Below are positions 1-9,471 of a stretch of 64,000 bases of DNA, piece after piece. The position numbers were made by a program, and so were the translations under genes. Source of the stretch: Rhynchopus euleeides (Eukaryota; Euglenozoa; Diplonemea; Diplonemida; Diplonemidae); the NCBI GenBank assembly GCA_963210315.1, contig OY723263.1:1736001-1800000 (forward strand), read 5' to 3'. The first letter of the stretch is position 1; each line of letters opens with the position of its first letter. The notes beneath the pieces are model-generated. The model worked only from the letters and a program-made list of their open reading frames with translations, did not search any database and was not told where the DNA came from.

Positions 1-2755
1 TGACGCACCGACGTCTGCACCGACTGACTCACCGACTGCCGCACCGACTGACGCACCGACGGCTGCACCGACTGCCGCACCGACGTCTGCACCGACTGCC
101 GCACCGACGTCCGCACCGACGGCTGCACCGACTGACTCACCGACGTCCGCACCGACGTCTGCACCGACTGACTCACCGACGTCCGCACCGACGGCTGCAC
201 CGACTGACGCACCGACGTCTGCACCGACTGACTCACCGACGTCCGCACCGACGGCTGCACCGACTGACGCACCGACGTCTGCACCGACTGACTCACCGAC
301 GTCCGCACCGACGTCTGCACCGACTGACTCACCGACGTCCGCACCGACGGCTGCACCGACTGACGCACCGACGTCTGCACCGACTGACTCACCGACTGCC
401 GCACCGACTGACGCACCGACGGCTGCACCGACTGCCGCACCGACGTCTGCACCGACTGCCGCACCGACGTCCGCACCGACGGCTGCACCGACTGACTCAC
501 CGACGTCCGCACCGACGTCTGCACCGACTGACTCACCGACGTCCGCACCGACGGCTGCACCGACTGACGCACCGACGTCTGCACCGACTGACTCACCGAC
601 GTCCGCACCGACGTCCGCACCGACGGCTGCACCGACTGACTCACCGACGTCTGCACCGACTGCCGCACCGACGTCCGCACCGACGGCTGCACCGACTGAC
701 TCACCGACGTCCGCACCGACGTCTGCACCGACTGACTCACCGACGTCCGCACCGACGGCTGCACCGACTGACGCACCGACGTCTGCACCGACTGACTCAC
801 CGACGTCCGCACCGACGTCTGCACCGACTGACTCACCGACGTCCGCACCGACGGCTGCACCGACTGACGCACCGACGTCTGCACCGACTGACTCACCGAC
901 TGCCGCACCGACTGACGCACCGACGGCTGCACCGACTGCCGCACCGACGTCTGCACCGACTGACTCACCGACGTCCGCACCGACGGCTGCACCGACTGAC
1001 GCACCGACGTCTGCACCGACTGACTCACCGACGTCCGCACCGACGGCTGCACCGACTGACGCACCGACGTCTGCACCGACTGACTCACCGACGTCCGCAC
1101 CGACGTCTGCACCGACTGACTCACCGACGTCCGCACCGACGGCTGCACCGACTGACGCACCGACGTCTGCACCGACTGACTCACCGACTGCCGCACCGAC
1201 TGACGCACCGACGGCTGCACCGACTGCCGCACCGACGTCTGCACCGACTGCCGCACCGACGTCCGCACCGACGGCTGCACCGACTGACTCACCGACGTCC
1301 GCACCGACGTCTGCACCGACTGACTCACCGACGTCCGCACCGACGGCTGCACCGACTGACGCACCGACGTCTGCACCGACTGACTCACCGACGTCCGCAC
1401 CGACGTCCGCACCGACGGCTGCACCGACTGACTCACCGACGTCTGCACCGACTGCCGCACCGACGTCCGCACCGACGGCTGCACCGACTGACTCACCGAC
1501 GTCCGCACCGACGTCTGCACCGACTGACTCACCGACGTCCGCACCGACGGCTGCACCGACTGACGCACCGACGTCTGCACCGACTGACTCACCGACGTCC
1601 GCACCGACGTCTGCACCGACTGGCTCACCGACGTCCGCACCGACGGCTGCACCGACTGACGCACCGACGTCTGCACCGACTGACTCACCGACTGCCGCAC
1701 CGACTGACGCACCGACGGCTGCACCGACTGCCGCACCGACGTCTGCACCGACTGCCGCACCGACGTCCGCACCGACGGCTGCACCGACTGACTCACCGAC
1801 GTCCGCACCGACGTCTGCACCGACTGACTCACCGACGTCCGCACCGACGGCTGCACCGACTGACGCACCGACGTCTGCACCGACTGACTCACCGACGTCC
1901 GCACCGACGTCCGCACCGACGGCTGCACCGACTGACTCACCGACGTCTGCACCGACTGCCGCACCGACGTCCGCACCGACGGCTGCACCGACTGACTCAC
2001 CGACGTCCGCACCGACGTCTGCACCGACTGACTCACCGACGTCCGCACCGACGGCTGCACCGACTGACGCACCGACGTCTGCACCGACTGACTCACCGAC
2101 TGCCGCACCGACTGACGCACCGACGGCTGCACCGACTGCCGCACCGACGTCTGCACCGACTGCCGCACCGACGTCCGCACCGACGGCTGCACCGACTGAC
2201 TCACCGACGTCCGCACCGACGTCTGCACCGACTGACTCACCGACGTCCGCACCGACGGCTGCACCGACTGACGCACCGACGTCTGCACCGACTGACTCAC
2301 CGACGTCCGCACCGACGTCCGCACCGACGGCTGCACCGACTGACTCACCGACGTCTGCACCGACTGCCGCACCGACGTCCGCACCGACGGCTGCACCGAC
2401 TGACTCACCGACGTCCGCACCGACGTCTGCACCGACTGACTCACCGACGTCCGCACCGACGGCTGCACCGACTGACGCACCGACGTCTGCACCGACTGAC
2501 TCACCGACGTCCGCACCGACGTCTGCACCGACTGACTCACCGACGTCCGCACCGACGGCTGCACCGACTGACGCACCGACGTCTGCACCGACTGACTCAC
2601 CGACGTCCGCACCGACGGCTGCACCGACTGACGCACCGACGTCTGCACCGACTGACTCACCGACGTCCGCACCGACGTCTGCACCGACTGCCGCACCGAC
2701 GTCCGCACCGACGGCTGCACCGACGTCTGCACCGACTGACGCACCCACACCTGCA
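1..2755 (+). repeat. 12-bp coding minisatellite with higher-order repeats
   Basis: A tandem array of 12-bp units (xxx[G/T]CACCGAC plus third-base variants) runs from the window edge to about 2755. Larger blocks recur: the segment starting at base 1 reappears at 361 and stays identical for roughly 240 nt. A diagnostic run containing GACTCACCGACTGCCGCACC recurs near 25, 385, 889, 1177, 1681 and 2089. The spacings are all multiples of 12 (for example 360, 504, 288, 504, 408). One unit near 1621 carries a G for A change (Asp to Gly). This pattern indicates expansion by unequal exchange of multi-unit blocks. Confidence 0.97.
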
Positions 2756-3577
2756 CCGCCCGCCGCTCCGACACCCCGTGTGTGCACTACGGACGCGGCC
2801 TGCCGTGTGTTCGGTGACGGGGCTGCCAAGTGCACGTCGTCTCAGCACTGTGCCTGCGGGACCCACTCAGGCGAGCTGTGCGACGTCAGCGATACCGAGC
2901 CTGCACCTACTGGCGTGCACATGAGTGTCGGGATCACGTTGCAGGTGGCGTGCGACCGTGCCGGCTCGCAGGCCCTGCTGGACACCCTGCGTGCTGAGGC
3001 CACTGCACGTGGCGCACAGGATGTGTCCGCCGGTGCCTCCTGCGGGACCCTGTCCGTCGCACTGTCTGGGGTGGTGCCTGACGCGACGACCGCCGCAACG
3101 GCTGATGCACTTGTCGACGCTCTCGGTGCAGCTGCTGTGGTACACTCCAACCTCACAAAGGTCACGCACGCCTCGCAGCTCGACCCCTTTGTTCAAACCG
3201 CACAGCAGAGTGGCAAGAACACAAGTGCAGTGTGCACGCAGGAAGCACTCAGCACAATGGAGACGTATGACCGGCGCTGTCTTGTCATCAGCTGCAACGA
3301 CGGGTTTGTCCTGCGTGTTGAGACACGCGACGGGAAGGACTACCAGACGTGCGCACGTGTCCCTGTGGACACGCCGGTGCCGCCACCTGCCAGCACACCT
3401 GCCCCTGACGCAGGGGATGACGACCTGAGTGGTGGTGCTATCGCAGGCATTGTGGTGGGCTGTGTCGGTGCCGTGGCTGTGTTGGCTTTTGTGCTGGTGT
3501 GGTATGTGGGACGTGCCGCAGGTTCGAAGCAGCAGGAGCAGCAGGCCAGCCACCCGACCGAGCCTGCTGATGCGTAA
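2..3577 (+). CDS. PT-rich repeat surface protein, type I membrane-anchored (5' partial)
   Basis: The frame is open from base 2 and ends at TAA 3575-3577, so the start and any signal peptide lie upstream of the window. The first ~2.75 kb encode some 225 tetrapeptides of the form PT[D/S/A][A/S]. A Cys-containing globular part follows (from about 2780), with several Cys and two Asn-X-Ser/Thr sites (NLT, NTS). Next come a Pro-rich stalk, an acidic GDDD, one strongly hydrophobic helix (about 3436-3510: GAIAGIVVGC then AVAVLAFVLVWYVG) and a short Gln-rich tail. This is the layout of a mucin-like surface protein with an O-glycosylatable Thr/Pro stalk and a single membrane anchor. The repeat is translated as designed: every unit is a multiple of three and no stop occurs. 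The function is not recognised; adhesion or surface coat is inference. Confidence 0.85.
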   Translation, partial: DAPTSAPTDSPTAAPTDAPTAAPTAAPTSAPTAAPTSAPTAAPTDSPTSAPTSAPTDSPTSAPTAAPTDAPTSAPTDSPTSAPTAAPTDAPTSAPTDSPTSAPTSAPTDSPTSAPTAAPTDAPTSAPTDSPTAAPTDAPTAAPTAAPTSAPTAAPTSAPTAAPTDSPTSAPTSAPTDSPTSAPTAAPTDAPTSAPTDSPTSAPTSAPTAAPTDSPTSAPTAAPTSAPTAAPTDSPTSAPTSAPTDSPTSAPTAAPTDAPTSAPTDSPTSAPTSAPTDSPTSAPTAAPTDAPTSAPTDSPTAAPTDAPTAAPTAAPTSAPTDSPTSAPTAAPTDAPTSAPTDSPTSAPTAAPTDAPTSAPTDSPTSAPTSAPTDSPTSAPTAAPTDAPTSAPTDSPTAAPTDAPTAAPTAAPTSAPTAAPTSAPTAAPTDSPTSAPTSAPTDSPTSAPTAAPTDAPTSAPTDSPTSAPTSAPTAAPTDSPTSAPTAAPTSAPTAAPTDSPTSAPTSAPTDSPTSAPTAAPTDAPTSAPTDSPTSAPTSAPTGSPTSAPTAAPTDAPTSAPTDSPTAAPTDAPTAAPTAAPTSAPTAAPTSAPTAAPTDSPTSAPTSAPTDSPTSAPTAAPTDAPTSAPTDSPTSAPTSAPTAAPTDSPTSAPTAAPTSAPTAAPTDSPTSAPTSAPTDSPTSAPTAAPTDAPTSAPTDSPTAAPTDAPTAAPTAAPTSAPTAAPTSAPTAAPTDSPTSAPTSAPTDSPTSAPTAAPTDAPTSAPTDSPTSAPTSAPTAAPTDSPTSAPTAAPTSAPTAAPTDSPTSAPTSAPTDSPTSAPTAAPTDAPTSAPTDSPTSAPTSAPTDSPTSAPTAAPTDAPTSAPTDSPTSAPTAAPTDAPTSAPTDSPTSAPTSAPTAAPTSAPTAAPTSAPTDAPTPAPPAAPTPRVCTTDAACRVFGDGAAKCTSSQHCACGTHSGELCDVSDTEPAPTGVHMSVGITLQVACDRAGSQALLDTLRAEATARGAQDVSAGASCGTLSVALSGVVPDATTAATADALVDALGAAAVVHSNLTKVTHASQLDPFVQTAQQSGKNTSAVCTQEALSTMETYDRRCLVISCNDGFVLRVETRDGKDYQTCARVPVDTPVPPPASTPAPDAGDDDLSGGAIAGIVVGCVGAVAVLAFVLVWYVGRAAGSKQQEQQASHPTEPADA

Positions 3578-4654
3578 CCCTGCCTCCCTTGCCCCTTGCA
3601 GCATGCAGCACAATGTACACGCACCTGGTGAGATCATGCTGATCTGTTGGGCTATGATTCTCTGCCCCTTCTTCCTTCTTTCGCGTGTCACGGTGATGCC
3701 GCTCTGTTGGTATCCGTCCATCTTGCCCTCATCCTCTGGATGAAGTGTGCATACGCCCCGTGTGCCTGCTGGAGCACTGCTCCATCATGCACCAGCCAAG
3801 GCAACCGGTGGCAGACTGCACGCGGTGGGTATTTGTCTCTCTCAGAATTATTGAAGTCATTGTGCTTTCCTGCAAACTAACGACCAGCCCTTTGCCCTGC
3901 TCCACGGAACCTGCACACCTGTGTGCAGCCTCTTGGCCAAAGGTGCTGGTCGGTTCTGCAGCCCTTTCCCCATCGCACAACACGGCCTCTTTACATCCAG
4001 AGCAACCCTTCTTCGTGATGCCAGAAATACATCAGAGCAGAGCCTTGCCTGCAGCTGGAAGGTGCGGGCGTGCCCCTCCCTGCTGTGGCTGAGAGGGAGG
4101 CACGGCAGTCCCACACGGCATCATCTTCGGCAAGGCAATGTTCAGCTGGGTTGTTGCTGTTACTTTTGTTGATCTTCTTGCTGTTGTTGCTCTTGTTCCG
4201 TGTTTTGCTTTGTTGTGTTCACCGGGTCCCTGCCCTGGTTGCTGTATACCCTCGTTGTCGCCTTCACACCCCCACAGTCCTATTGCTCCCTGTGCTGTGT
4301 GTGTTGGACCCATAGGTGCGTGATTCTTTCTGGTTGTTTCTTTCACAGCAGTCTTGGCTAAACAGCTATCGTTGTGAGGATCACTCGTGAGCATGACCGC
4401 ACTAGCAGTCGTCCCAGACTGCCGTGCATACTGCCCCTCGGGGGAGCGGGGGACGGGAAAAAGAGGAGTCGCATCGAGCAGAGAGCGAGAACGCAGTAGA
4501 TGGGCAAACAAGAATATGTGACATTGCACCCTCCCCACCACCATCCCCGAAGCCCAGCGAACCCGCCCACCCCCCAGGGTATTGCAATGAACGGTGCACT
4601 GCATGCGCTCAACGCAACACGACCACCACACATATCCTCACCAGCTCAGCAGAA
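3578..4654. other. Intergenic, no gene seen
   Basis: This stretch lies between the surface-protein stop and the reductase start. No reading frame looks protein-like on either strand. It contains T/G-rich stretches around 4140-4230 and a pyrimidine run ending in an AG acceptor-like site just before the next ATG (CTCACCAGCTCAG, 4639-4651). Confidence 0.6.
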
Positions 4655-6232
4655 ATGTTCTCCCGCATAGCATGTGTGGCGGTGTGTGTCTTCCTCACTG
4701 ACCACGGCGCCACGGGCGTGCCTGTCACACCTGCTCCTGGTGAAACGGCTGCCCCTCCGACGCTTGTTCCTGGGACCAGCGAGCCCGAGGTGAAGTGGTG
4801 GCTCGTGATCCTGGCAATCTGCCTCATCCTGCTGCCGGGCCTGTTCATGCCTCTGAGCTCTGTGGCATGCCCTGCTGCCGTGCAGGCCCCTGCCCCTCTG
4901 GGCAGGATGATCAACAAGGGCTATGGCATTGTCGCCGTCGGGCTGATGTGGTTCAGCGCCTTCGTCTGCGTCTTCTTCGCAACGGAAGAGGGTCATGAAT
5001 GGTACCACGCCTTGGGTCACGTCGCCCGGGTTGTCCTCGGGCTTCTCCTCACCATCCCCTCCGGCAACCAGAGCTGGATCTGGCTCGCCTTCAAGATGCC
5101 CCACGAGCGTGCCTTGATGTTCCACGCCATGCTGGGGACCACCTTCTTTATGCTGTCCCTCCTCCACGGCATCATGTACCTCGTGGATGCCGAGGTGCCC
5201 ATCTCCAGCTGGGAGGACTACGGCGAGGTGGTTCCGCTGTCGGGGTTCCTTTGCCTGGTCTCCATGGGGGTGATGTGGTTCGGCGGGATGCCACCCCTCC
5301 GCCGTGCCTTCTACCACATCTTCCTGATCATCCACTGGGCGACGGCGATTCTCATCCTGCTGTTCGCTGTGCTGCATGTGCCGTCCACCGCCTTCTTCCT
5401 CATCCCGGGCGTGTTGAGCCTTGCTGCGCAGCGTATTGTGCAGGAGGTGATCCTGCCGCGGTATACCATCCTCTCGAAGAAGGATACGCCCAGCAGGGGC
5501 TACACCAAGCTGCACATCGGCGCGTCGGGGACGCTCTCCAGGGTTGCGACACCCATTTTCCCCGGGATGTATCTCCGCCTCCGGTTCCCTGGGGACATGT
5601 TCCAACGGCATCCCTTCAGCGTGGTGCGGTGCCACAGCGACACCCAGGGATACACCCTTGTCATCAAGAATATGGGGCTGGGGTCTTCCACATCGAAGCT
5701 GATCCAGACGCTGAACGATGGGTCGATGGTTCGTGTGAGCGAGCCGATCGGGAGGGCTTCGATCGACGTGCGGAACTACGACAGGGTGCTTCTGGTTGGA
5801 GGGGGTGTTGGCGTGACGCCTCTGATCGGTGTTCTTTACTACCTCAGGGATCGGACGATGTCTTTCGAGATGGGGGCGAACCAGTCGGTGGAGAAGCCGG
5901 TTATCATGGTGTGGAGTTTGCGCGATGTGGAGCTGCTGGAGCTGCTGACGGAGGAGCTGCTTCAGTGCGTCCGTTCCCTCGCGAATCTCGAACTGATGAT
6001 CCACTACACAGGGGATGCCACTGAGTTGCAGAGCGTGGAGCCGCTTCGGAAGTGGATTCACAAGGGGCGTCCGAACATCCCTGATGTGATTGCGAAGATC
6101 ACGCCAGGCTGCAACACTCTGGGCGTGTTTATGTGCGGCCCCGTCCCTCTCACGAAGGGTGCCGCAGATGCTGTCGCGAGTGACAAGTCAGGCGCCGTGA
6201 TTGACGTGTACAACGAGACGTTTGAGATGTGA
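4655..6232 (+). CDS. Ferric reductase / NADPH-oxidase-like flavocytochrome b
   Basis: The 525-residue protein would move electrons from NAD(P)H through FAD and two membrane hemes to an acceptor across the membrane (ferric iron or oxygen). The chosen start opens a good signal peptide (MFSRIACVAVCVFLTD); the frame is open further upstream but contains no better start. Membrane helices occur at about 48-70, 90-110, 120-135, 152-175, 193-212 and 220-250. Two heme-ligand His pairs have the family spacing of 13 residues: H157/H171 and H227/H241. The FAD motif HPFS is at 319-322, the nucleotide-binding GGGVGVTP at 382-389 and the C-terminal CGP at 494-496. The length suits the FRE/NOX superfamily core without an EF-hand extension. 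The sequence does not decide between ferric reductase and superoxide-producing oxidase. It is a single exon, unlike several neighbours. Confidence 0.9.
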   Translation: MFSRIACVAVCVFLTDHGATGVPVTPAPGETAAPPTLVPGTSEPEVKWWLVILAICLILLPGLFMPLSSVACPAAVQAPAPLGRMINKGYGIVAVGLMWFSAFVCVFFATEEGHEWYHALGHVARVVLGLLLTIPSGNQSWIWLAFKMPHERALMFHAMLGTTFFMLSLLHGIMYLVDAEVPISSWEDYGEVVPLSGFLCLVSMGVMWFGGMPPLRRAFYHIFLIIHWATAILILLFAVLHVPSTAFFLIPGVLSLAAQRIVQEVILPRYTILSKKDTPSRGYTKLHIGASGTLSRVATPIFPGMYLRLRFPGDMFQRHPFSVVRCHSDTQGYTLVIKNMGLGSSTSKLIQTLNDGSMVRVSEPIGRASIDVRNYDRVLLVGGGVGVTPLIGVLYYLRDRTMSFEMGANQSVEKPVIMVWSLRDVELLELLTEELLQCVRSLANLELMIHYTGDATELQSVEPLRKWIHKGRPNIPDVIAKITPGCNTLGVFMCGPVPLTKGAADAVASDKSGAVIDVYNETFEM

Positions 6233-9137
6233 TTCTTGGAAAATCATGTGACCGCGGCTGCAACCTGCCCGCTTGTCCCGCTTGTGCCCCCCGCCCTCCC
6301 ACCTCCTGCCAATCTCAATTGAGACAGCATCTGGCTGCGGGCACAGCCAAATTCTGCCGAAACTTGCCACCCCTTACCTGATTCGATACGTGCATCCCCT
6401 TTTTTCCTTCGAGCCGTAGGTGTCGCTGCGACACGGCAATAGACGTGTGGTGTGGCCGTTTTCGCCCTTTCCATAAGATGGAAATCGTACGACTGAAGCT
6501 TTGTCAGGATCGTCTTCATGCCACTTCACAGGGCCTCAACTTGTTTGGAGATCTCCTCCCACCCTCCCGCATGGATCTGGGGTCAAGGGAAGTAGACGTG
6601 CACCCCGCCAAGGTATGCCCGGGCGTGTGTGCACCTGTTTCCTACCATGCCACCCCACCCCAGCACCAGGTTCTGCAGCTCCTTTCCGGGTGTGTGCTAC
6701 GCACCACCCGAGGGTATCGCCATGCGTCCCGTGCCTCCTGCTCCCTTGCCTCACCTCCACCCGACCTCAACAGGCCCGCGAACACATGCCTTGCTGTGGC
6801 TGCGATGGGGAGGCTCCGGTGGAGTCCGCCTTCTCCATTTCTTGTCCTTGGTCCTTCATCATATCTTCCCTTCTGCCGCCACCCTTCTTTTACCCCTCCT
6901 TTTTTTTTTGGAGTTGTGCTAACAACGCAGGAAACTTTGCTATGCAGATCATGCAGGACACCGTACCCGCAGCAGGCCTGTAGGGTCTTCTCCCGATCGA
7001 CGAATATCCCCCGCTGGTTCTTCTTTCCCCTTTCTGGTTTGCAGACGCAGAGTTTCTTCACCCCCCCCCCCCCCCCCCGATCACAACCCCTCCTGCCTTG
7101 ACCCGCCTTGCCTCCATTCTAACTTCGAGACAGCCTGAAGCGCCTTCTCAAAAAGTGCATTCGTCATCCCTCGCACCTCTCCTCACCTTTGTTGCCCATC
7201 TCAAAGTCTTCTTGCCCTTGTCTTGGCCTGCTCTTTTCTTGGTGTTCTCCACCCAACCAAGGGCCATCCTTGGGACTCCTCTCTGGGTGGTTCCACCCCG
7301 ATTGTAGCAGGGTTCTTTTCTCTCTCTTCTTCGGGCCGGGCTATGCCTGCCTTGACTAACTCCGCCCTCTCGCCTCTGTGTGATGTCTTTCGTGTTGTTT
7401 GTCAAACTCTCTCCCTCCCCAATCCCCTCGTAGGCCGCCCTATAGCAAGCAGGTGCACGCATCTGCCTACTGAGTGCTGTTGCCCCTAACTGGATCAAAG
7501 AATAAGTTGTCGAGAATGCCGGCACTTGCGTGACCGACGGTCCAATATGCTGGCGGGAAAATCGCTTTGCAAACCCTGCAAAAAAAACCCGCAAAAGGGT
7601 TTGCGGGTTTGCGAAATGATGTCGCGTCCTCAGCATTCTCAGCCTCATGCTGGCCATGTCTAGATACCTCGGTATCTATTGGGGCAGGCTCGAGGTTCAG
7701 AATGCAGAGCGGGACGAGGACGCGATGTGTAGCGAAAGTGTTGTCGGCAGTGGTGTTCCACAAATCCCCCACCCCCCTCCTGTTTGCAAGCCGCGTCTGC
7801 TCCTCCTGGTCAAGAGCAGCAGGCTGTCTTTTGAACCTTCGTAACACGGAACTGTTCTCCCACGGTGGCCAGGATTCTGTGGGATATCAAAACGGGAGAT
7901 GGGGACGGGTTATCCCGCGGGGGAGGTCTCCCTCGCGGGTTTGATATCCCGCCAGGGTAGGGGGTCATCTCCCCTAACCTGCTCCGGGTCACGGTAAATA
8001 AATACCGTTGACAGCGCACCTGTGGGCGCACAATCCAAATATGCCACAAATATTGCAAATGACACCCCCTGTGCATTGAAGAAGCCGGCATCGTGAAGAC
8101 AACCGCCGCAACCTTTCTCTAGGTCTTTGCTGTGCCTCTGCTCAGCCACCTGGCGATGCGGTTGATCTCGACAGGTTGTTGTCCAGCATGCGGCCGACTG
8201 CACATCATGAACGAACAAAATTCAGAGTAGAAGAGATTGGGCAGTGCCCAGTTGAGCGCATAAGCTACGCAGTTGCCGAGCGTAGCTTGCGAGTGCCGAT
8301 GCAACACAACGGCCGCCGGTGACTGCAATTGTTCTCGACACGAATCAAAGAATCTTTCTTTCGCTTTCTTCTTTTCGTTTCTTGTCTTGCTTGCAAACGA
8401 GGGCAGCACTCGGAGTTGGCAGAAAAAAATTGAACCGGGCCTTTTGTTTGGGGCGGGTGGAAACAGAGATGGCCAGGCCCCAAGGAAGCAAGCCCTGCCT
8501 CGCATGACCCTTCATACCCGACAAACAAAACCCTGGCTGTTTAAACGTACCACCCGCCCACCCACCCACCCCTCCGTTCTAACCACCTCTACCCACTCGT
8601 CGCAGAAGAACTGAAGACACTTTCACACCTCAGACTCGTGTCCTTCCCAAGGCAGAGCTAGAGAGGCGTCTTGCCGAGTCTTCGGCTCGGAAGAAGAAGA
8701 ACTCACCAAGGCTGTCCAACAAACGCATACCACACCTTGAACTTGCATCGCGCCTGGGAAGGGCTGGAGGTCTAAACACCCCAGCCCACTCATGGCTGTC
8801 TGGCAATTCGAGTGTGTGCCACGTGGTCGATAACTTCGTCGTACTATGTTGCCTCTTGTCGGTGATGTGGTGTCGAATCGAGGTTGGTGTGGAGCCACAC
8901 CGTTTGTTGCGCTTCCCGCTGCTTCCTGCTGTTCGGAGAGAAGACGAACCCGCTGTGTCGTGTCCAGGTTACCAGCACCCTGGGGCACACGCTGACGTCC
9001 ACCCCGCACCCCCCCCCCCCTCACTGCTGACAACAGTCTGCCTCCCACCCCACCCTGCGGGTACACCATCACGCATCAGACACAGCGTCTCTCCTGTTGA
9101 CAGTCTCGTTGCCTGCAAGACACACCACTACCATTTA
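6233..9137. other. Intergenic, no gene seen
   Basis: About 2.9 kb with no protein-like frame. It is pyrimidine-rich on the + strand (6880-7430) with a run of C of about 17 at 7062-7078. A GC hairpin lies at 7881-7950. The T/C-rich tracts resemble the untranslated or intergenic DNA beside other genes in the window. Confidence 0.55.
7881..7950. repeat. Inverted repeat / hairpin
   Basis: GGGATATCAAA at 7881-7891 is the exact reverse complement of TTTGATATCCC at 7940-7950. The GC-rich sequence between the arms contains further short inverted matches (CCCGCGGG). It could be a small fold-back remnant; no target duplication was recognised. Confidence 0.6.
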
Positions 9138-9427
9138 GCAATGAACAGTGCACTGCATGCGCTCAACGCAACACGACCACACACATCCTCACCAGCTCAG
9201 CAGAAATGTTCTCCCGTATAGCATGTGTGGCGGTGTGTGTCTTTCTCACTGACTGTGGTGTTCCACACCCAGGGGCGGTTTTTGGGGTGTCTGGCCACTT
9301 TTTCAGCATTTTGGGGGGTTTCTGGGGGAAGATTGCCTGTGTCGAAAAATGTAGTAAGTTGACGGATTTTGGTACCTTCAGACGGTCCCTGGGGGGGGGG
9401 CTTCTACCTACTGCGCCCCCCCAGTAA
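9138..9427 (+). pseudogene. Duplicated 5' end of the ferric reductase gene
   Basis: Bases 9138-9253 repeat 4584-4702, i.e. the upstream region, AG acceptor, ATG and signal-peptide codons of the reductase. There is one 3-nt gap and about four substitutions. The ATG here is at 9206 and the encoded N-terminus is again MFSRIACVAVCVFLTD. After that the match stops abruptly and the frame runs into unrelated sequence, closing at 9427 after 73 residues. No reductase sequence follows. I read it as a partial duplication. A short secreted peptide is possible, because the leader with its upstream signals is retained intact. Confidence 0.75.
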
Positions 9428-9471
9428 GGTTTTCCCTACCCCCCCACCACCACCCACAGCAGGCCCACACC

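Noticed and set aside
1-2755. CRISPR-like array
   Set aside because: The repeats are contiguous 12-bp coding units without spacers, in a eukaryotic gene.
2657-2866. Minus-strand Arg/Cys-rich open frame
   Set aside because: It is the antisense reading of the PT-coding minisatellite and its frame is an automatic by-product of the 12-bp unit.
4646-6061. 471-codon minus-strand frame
   Set aside because: It lies wholly antisense to the reductase gene and is His/Arg/Gln-rich, typical of a GC-rich shadow frame.
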